Positions 53,018 to 53,836 of a DNA stretch of 53,836 bases are shown one piece after another (positions within the stretch are counted from its first letter, which is position 1; the number at the start of each line of letters is the position of its first letter). The stretch spans positions 1 to 53,836 of the forward strand of contig RFHA01000206.1 of the NCBI GenBank assembly GCA_003696565.1. The letters run 5' to 3'. The position numbers were made by a program, and so were the translations under genes. Under the pieces are notes generated by a model that saw only the letters and a list, made by a program, of their open reading frames with translations, was not told the DNA's origin and made no database searches. This DNA is from Chloroflexota bacterium. GTDB lineage: Bacteria; Chloroflexota; Anaerolineae; Aggregatilineales; Phototrophicaceae.

Positions 53018-53836
53018 TTATGGCGATGGTTTTTCGGCAATGGTGACAGGAACATCTTGCAAGCTACCACCGCGTATAACCTGAACCGGAACTTGATGCC
53101 CGACACAATTGCCACTCAACTGAAGTAACAAGGCATCCAGATGAGGGATTGGCTCACCATCCAACGTGACAATAATATCGCCCAGCATTAGCCCACCTTT
53201 CTCCGCTGGACTTTCTGGCTCAATAGAAACAATCATCAAGCCTGTTTCTTGATTCAATGTCTCCGCTTGTGCGGCAGGTAAGCGGACAGGCTGCGCGCCG
53301 ATACCTAAAAAGCCCTGGCGCATATGCCCATGCTCTAGCAATGTATCGACCACATGGTTAATGGTTTCTGTGTAAATAGCAATACTAACCCCGCGTGAAA
53401 AGCCCGAGGTGTTCATCCCCAAAACTGTACCAGTAGCATCTACCAATGGTCCGCCGGAAAACCCTGGATACATCAGCACATCAGTTTGAATTAAGCCTTG
53501 CATGCGCCCACTGCCGATTGCACTAACCAGACCAAGCGTTGCTTGAATCTGATCGCCTGGTCTGGCGAGCGCGAGAGCTAAGTGCCCAACCACTGGTGTA
53601 TGTGTGGCTTGTGTTAATGGCGTTAGCTCTGCTTTTACCCTCAGAACTGCTAAATCAGTATAACGATCTCGCCCAATGAGCGTTGCAGGAACAACCGTAC
53701 CATCTGGCAAGCCGACTTGTATACCTTCATCACGGCGAAGCACATGATGCGCCGTGACAATCACATCATCACGCCATGCGATACCCGTTGCCGCCATGCG
53801 CTTACGCCCCTCTACACGAACAACCCCAGCAGACAC
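53018..53836 (-). CDS. HtrA-like serine protease with PDZ domain (start beyond window)
   Basis: At least 272 aa; the reading frame is still open at the window edge, so the true start probably lies outside. The trypsin-like triad is visible: His in VIVTAHHVL, Asp in RYTDLAVLRV and Ser in GFSGGPLVD. A C-terminal PDZ domain follows (GFLGIGAQPVRL to DIIVTLDGEPIPHLDALL). No membrane anchor is seen in the visible part. It is a second, more compact HtrA relative in the window, with function in protein quality control expected. Confidence 0.87.
   Translation of the reverse strand: MSAGVVRVEGRKRMAATGIAWRDDVIVTAHHVLRRDEGIQVGLPDGTVVPATLIGRDRYTDLAVLRVKAELTPLTQATHTPVVGHLALALARPGDQIQATLGLVSAIGSGRMQGLIQTDVLMYPGFSGGPLVDATGTVLGMNTSGFSRGVSIAIYTETINHVVDTLLEHGHMRQGFLGIGAQPVRLPAAQAETLNQETGLMIVSIEPESPAEKGGLMLGDIIVTLDGEPIPHLDALLLQLSGNCVGHQVPVQVIRGGSLQDVPVTIAEKPSP

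Noticed and set aside
1-53836. CRISPR arrays, transposases, integrases, prophage blocks and tRNA genes
   Set aside because: No regular spaced repeats, no mobile-element proteins and no T-loop consensus with a matching acceptor stem were seen. The tail-tube-like gene is alone.

Overview
This 53.8 kb window is a stretch of bacterial chromosome with moderate GC. It is densely packed with about 50 genes in short, mixed-orientation operons. Several features suggest a Chloroflexota (Anaerolineae-like) genome: STAND/SARP-type BTAD regulators, Ser/Thr kinases fused to PD40 propellers, GAF-PAS-cyclase proteins, abundant DUF348/G5/3D, RDD and DUF6159 membrane proteins, DUF2723-type membrane proteins, DinB-like pairs and TTG/GTG starts behind strong Shine-Dalgarno sites. 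That assignment is inference; no rRNA lies in the window. I saw no transposase, integrase, CRISPR array or tRNA gene.

Layout. 0.1-4.5 kb: a SARP-like regulator with its own terminator, then an overlapping operon of a small membrane protein, selA and an M24 peptidase. 4.6-11.1 kb: HtrA protease, quinone oxidoreductase, FprA-type ferredoxin-NADP reductase, a ubiquitin-like/Mut7-C RNase fusion, an arsenate-reductase-like phosphatase and an M20 peptidase. 11.1-14.7 kb (minus): two overlapping GAF-PAS-class III cyclase genes whose active-site residues look complementary, like the C1 and C2 halves of a mammalian adenylyl cyclase. 14.8-19.7 kb: a double FtsX/MacB permease, then rho and efp, each with a good promoter. 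19.8-22.5 kb (minus): small membrane proteins, an FAD amine/amino-acid oxidase, an RDD protein and a histidine phosphatase. 22.6-25.7 kb: an isocitrate/isopropylmalate dehydrogenase family enzyme followed by a full-length prokaryotic Argonaute predicted to lack slicer activity. 25.7-36.3 kb: small proteins, DUF6159, an M23-propeller protein, a GNAT-DUF952 fusion, a peroxiredoxin, a DUF2723-like membrane protein with a lipoprotein, ppk1, and a uracil-DNA glycosylase relative without iron-sulfur cysteines. 36.3-42.3 kb (minus): GntR regulator overlapping a Ser/Thr kinase, an RpfB-like DUF348/G5/3D protein, the SRP RNA with its promoter, a Gfo/Idh/MocA oxidoreductase and an orphan T4-gp19-like tail-tube protein. 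42.4-53.8 kb: a lipoprotein-type penicillin-binding protein, small proteins, a dehalogenase-like hydrolase/GH1/FKBP operon, a DinB-DinB-holB operon, a PQQ-type sugar dehydrogenase, a secreted propeller-like protein and the end of a second HtrA-like protease.

Most genes are housekeeping, envelope or signalling functions. The points most worth following up are the solitary catalytically altered Argonaute, the complementary cyclase pair, the orphan tail-tube-like gene, the cysteine-less UDG homologue, the EF-P with arginine at its loop tip and the structured rho leader.
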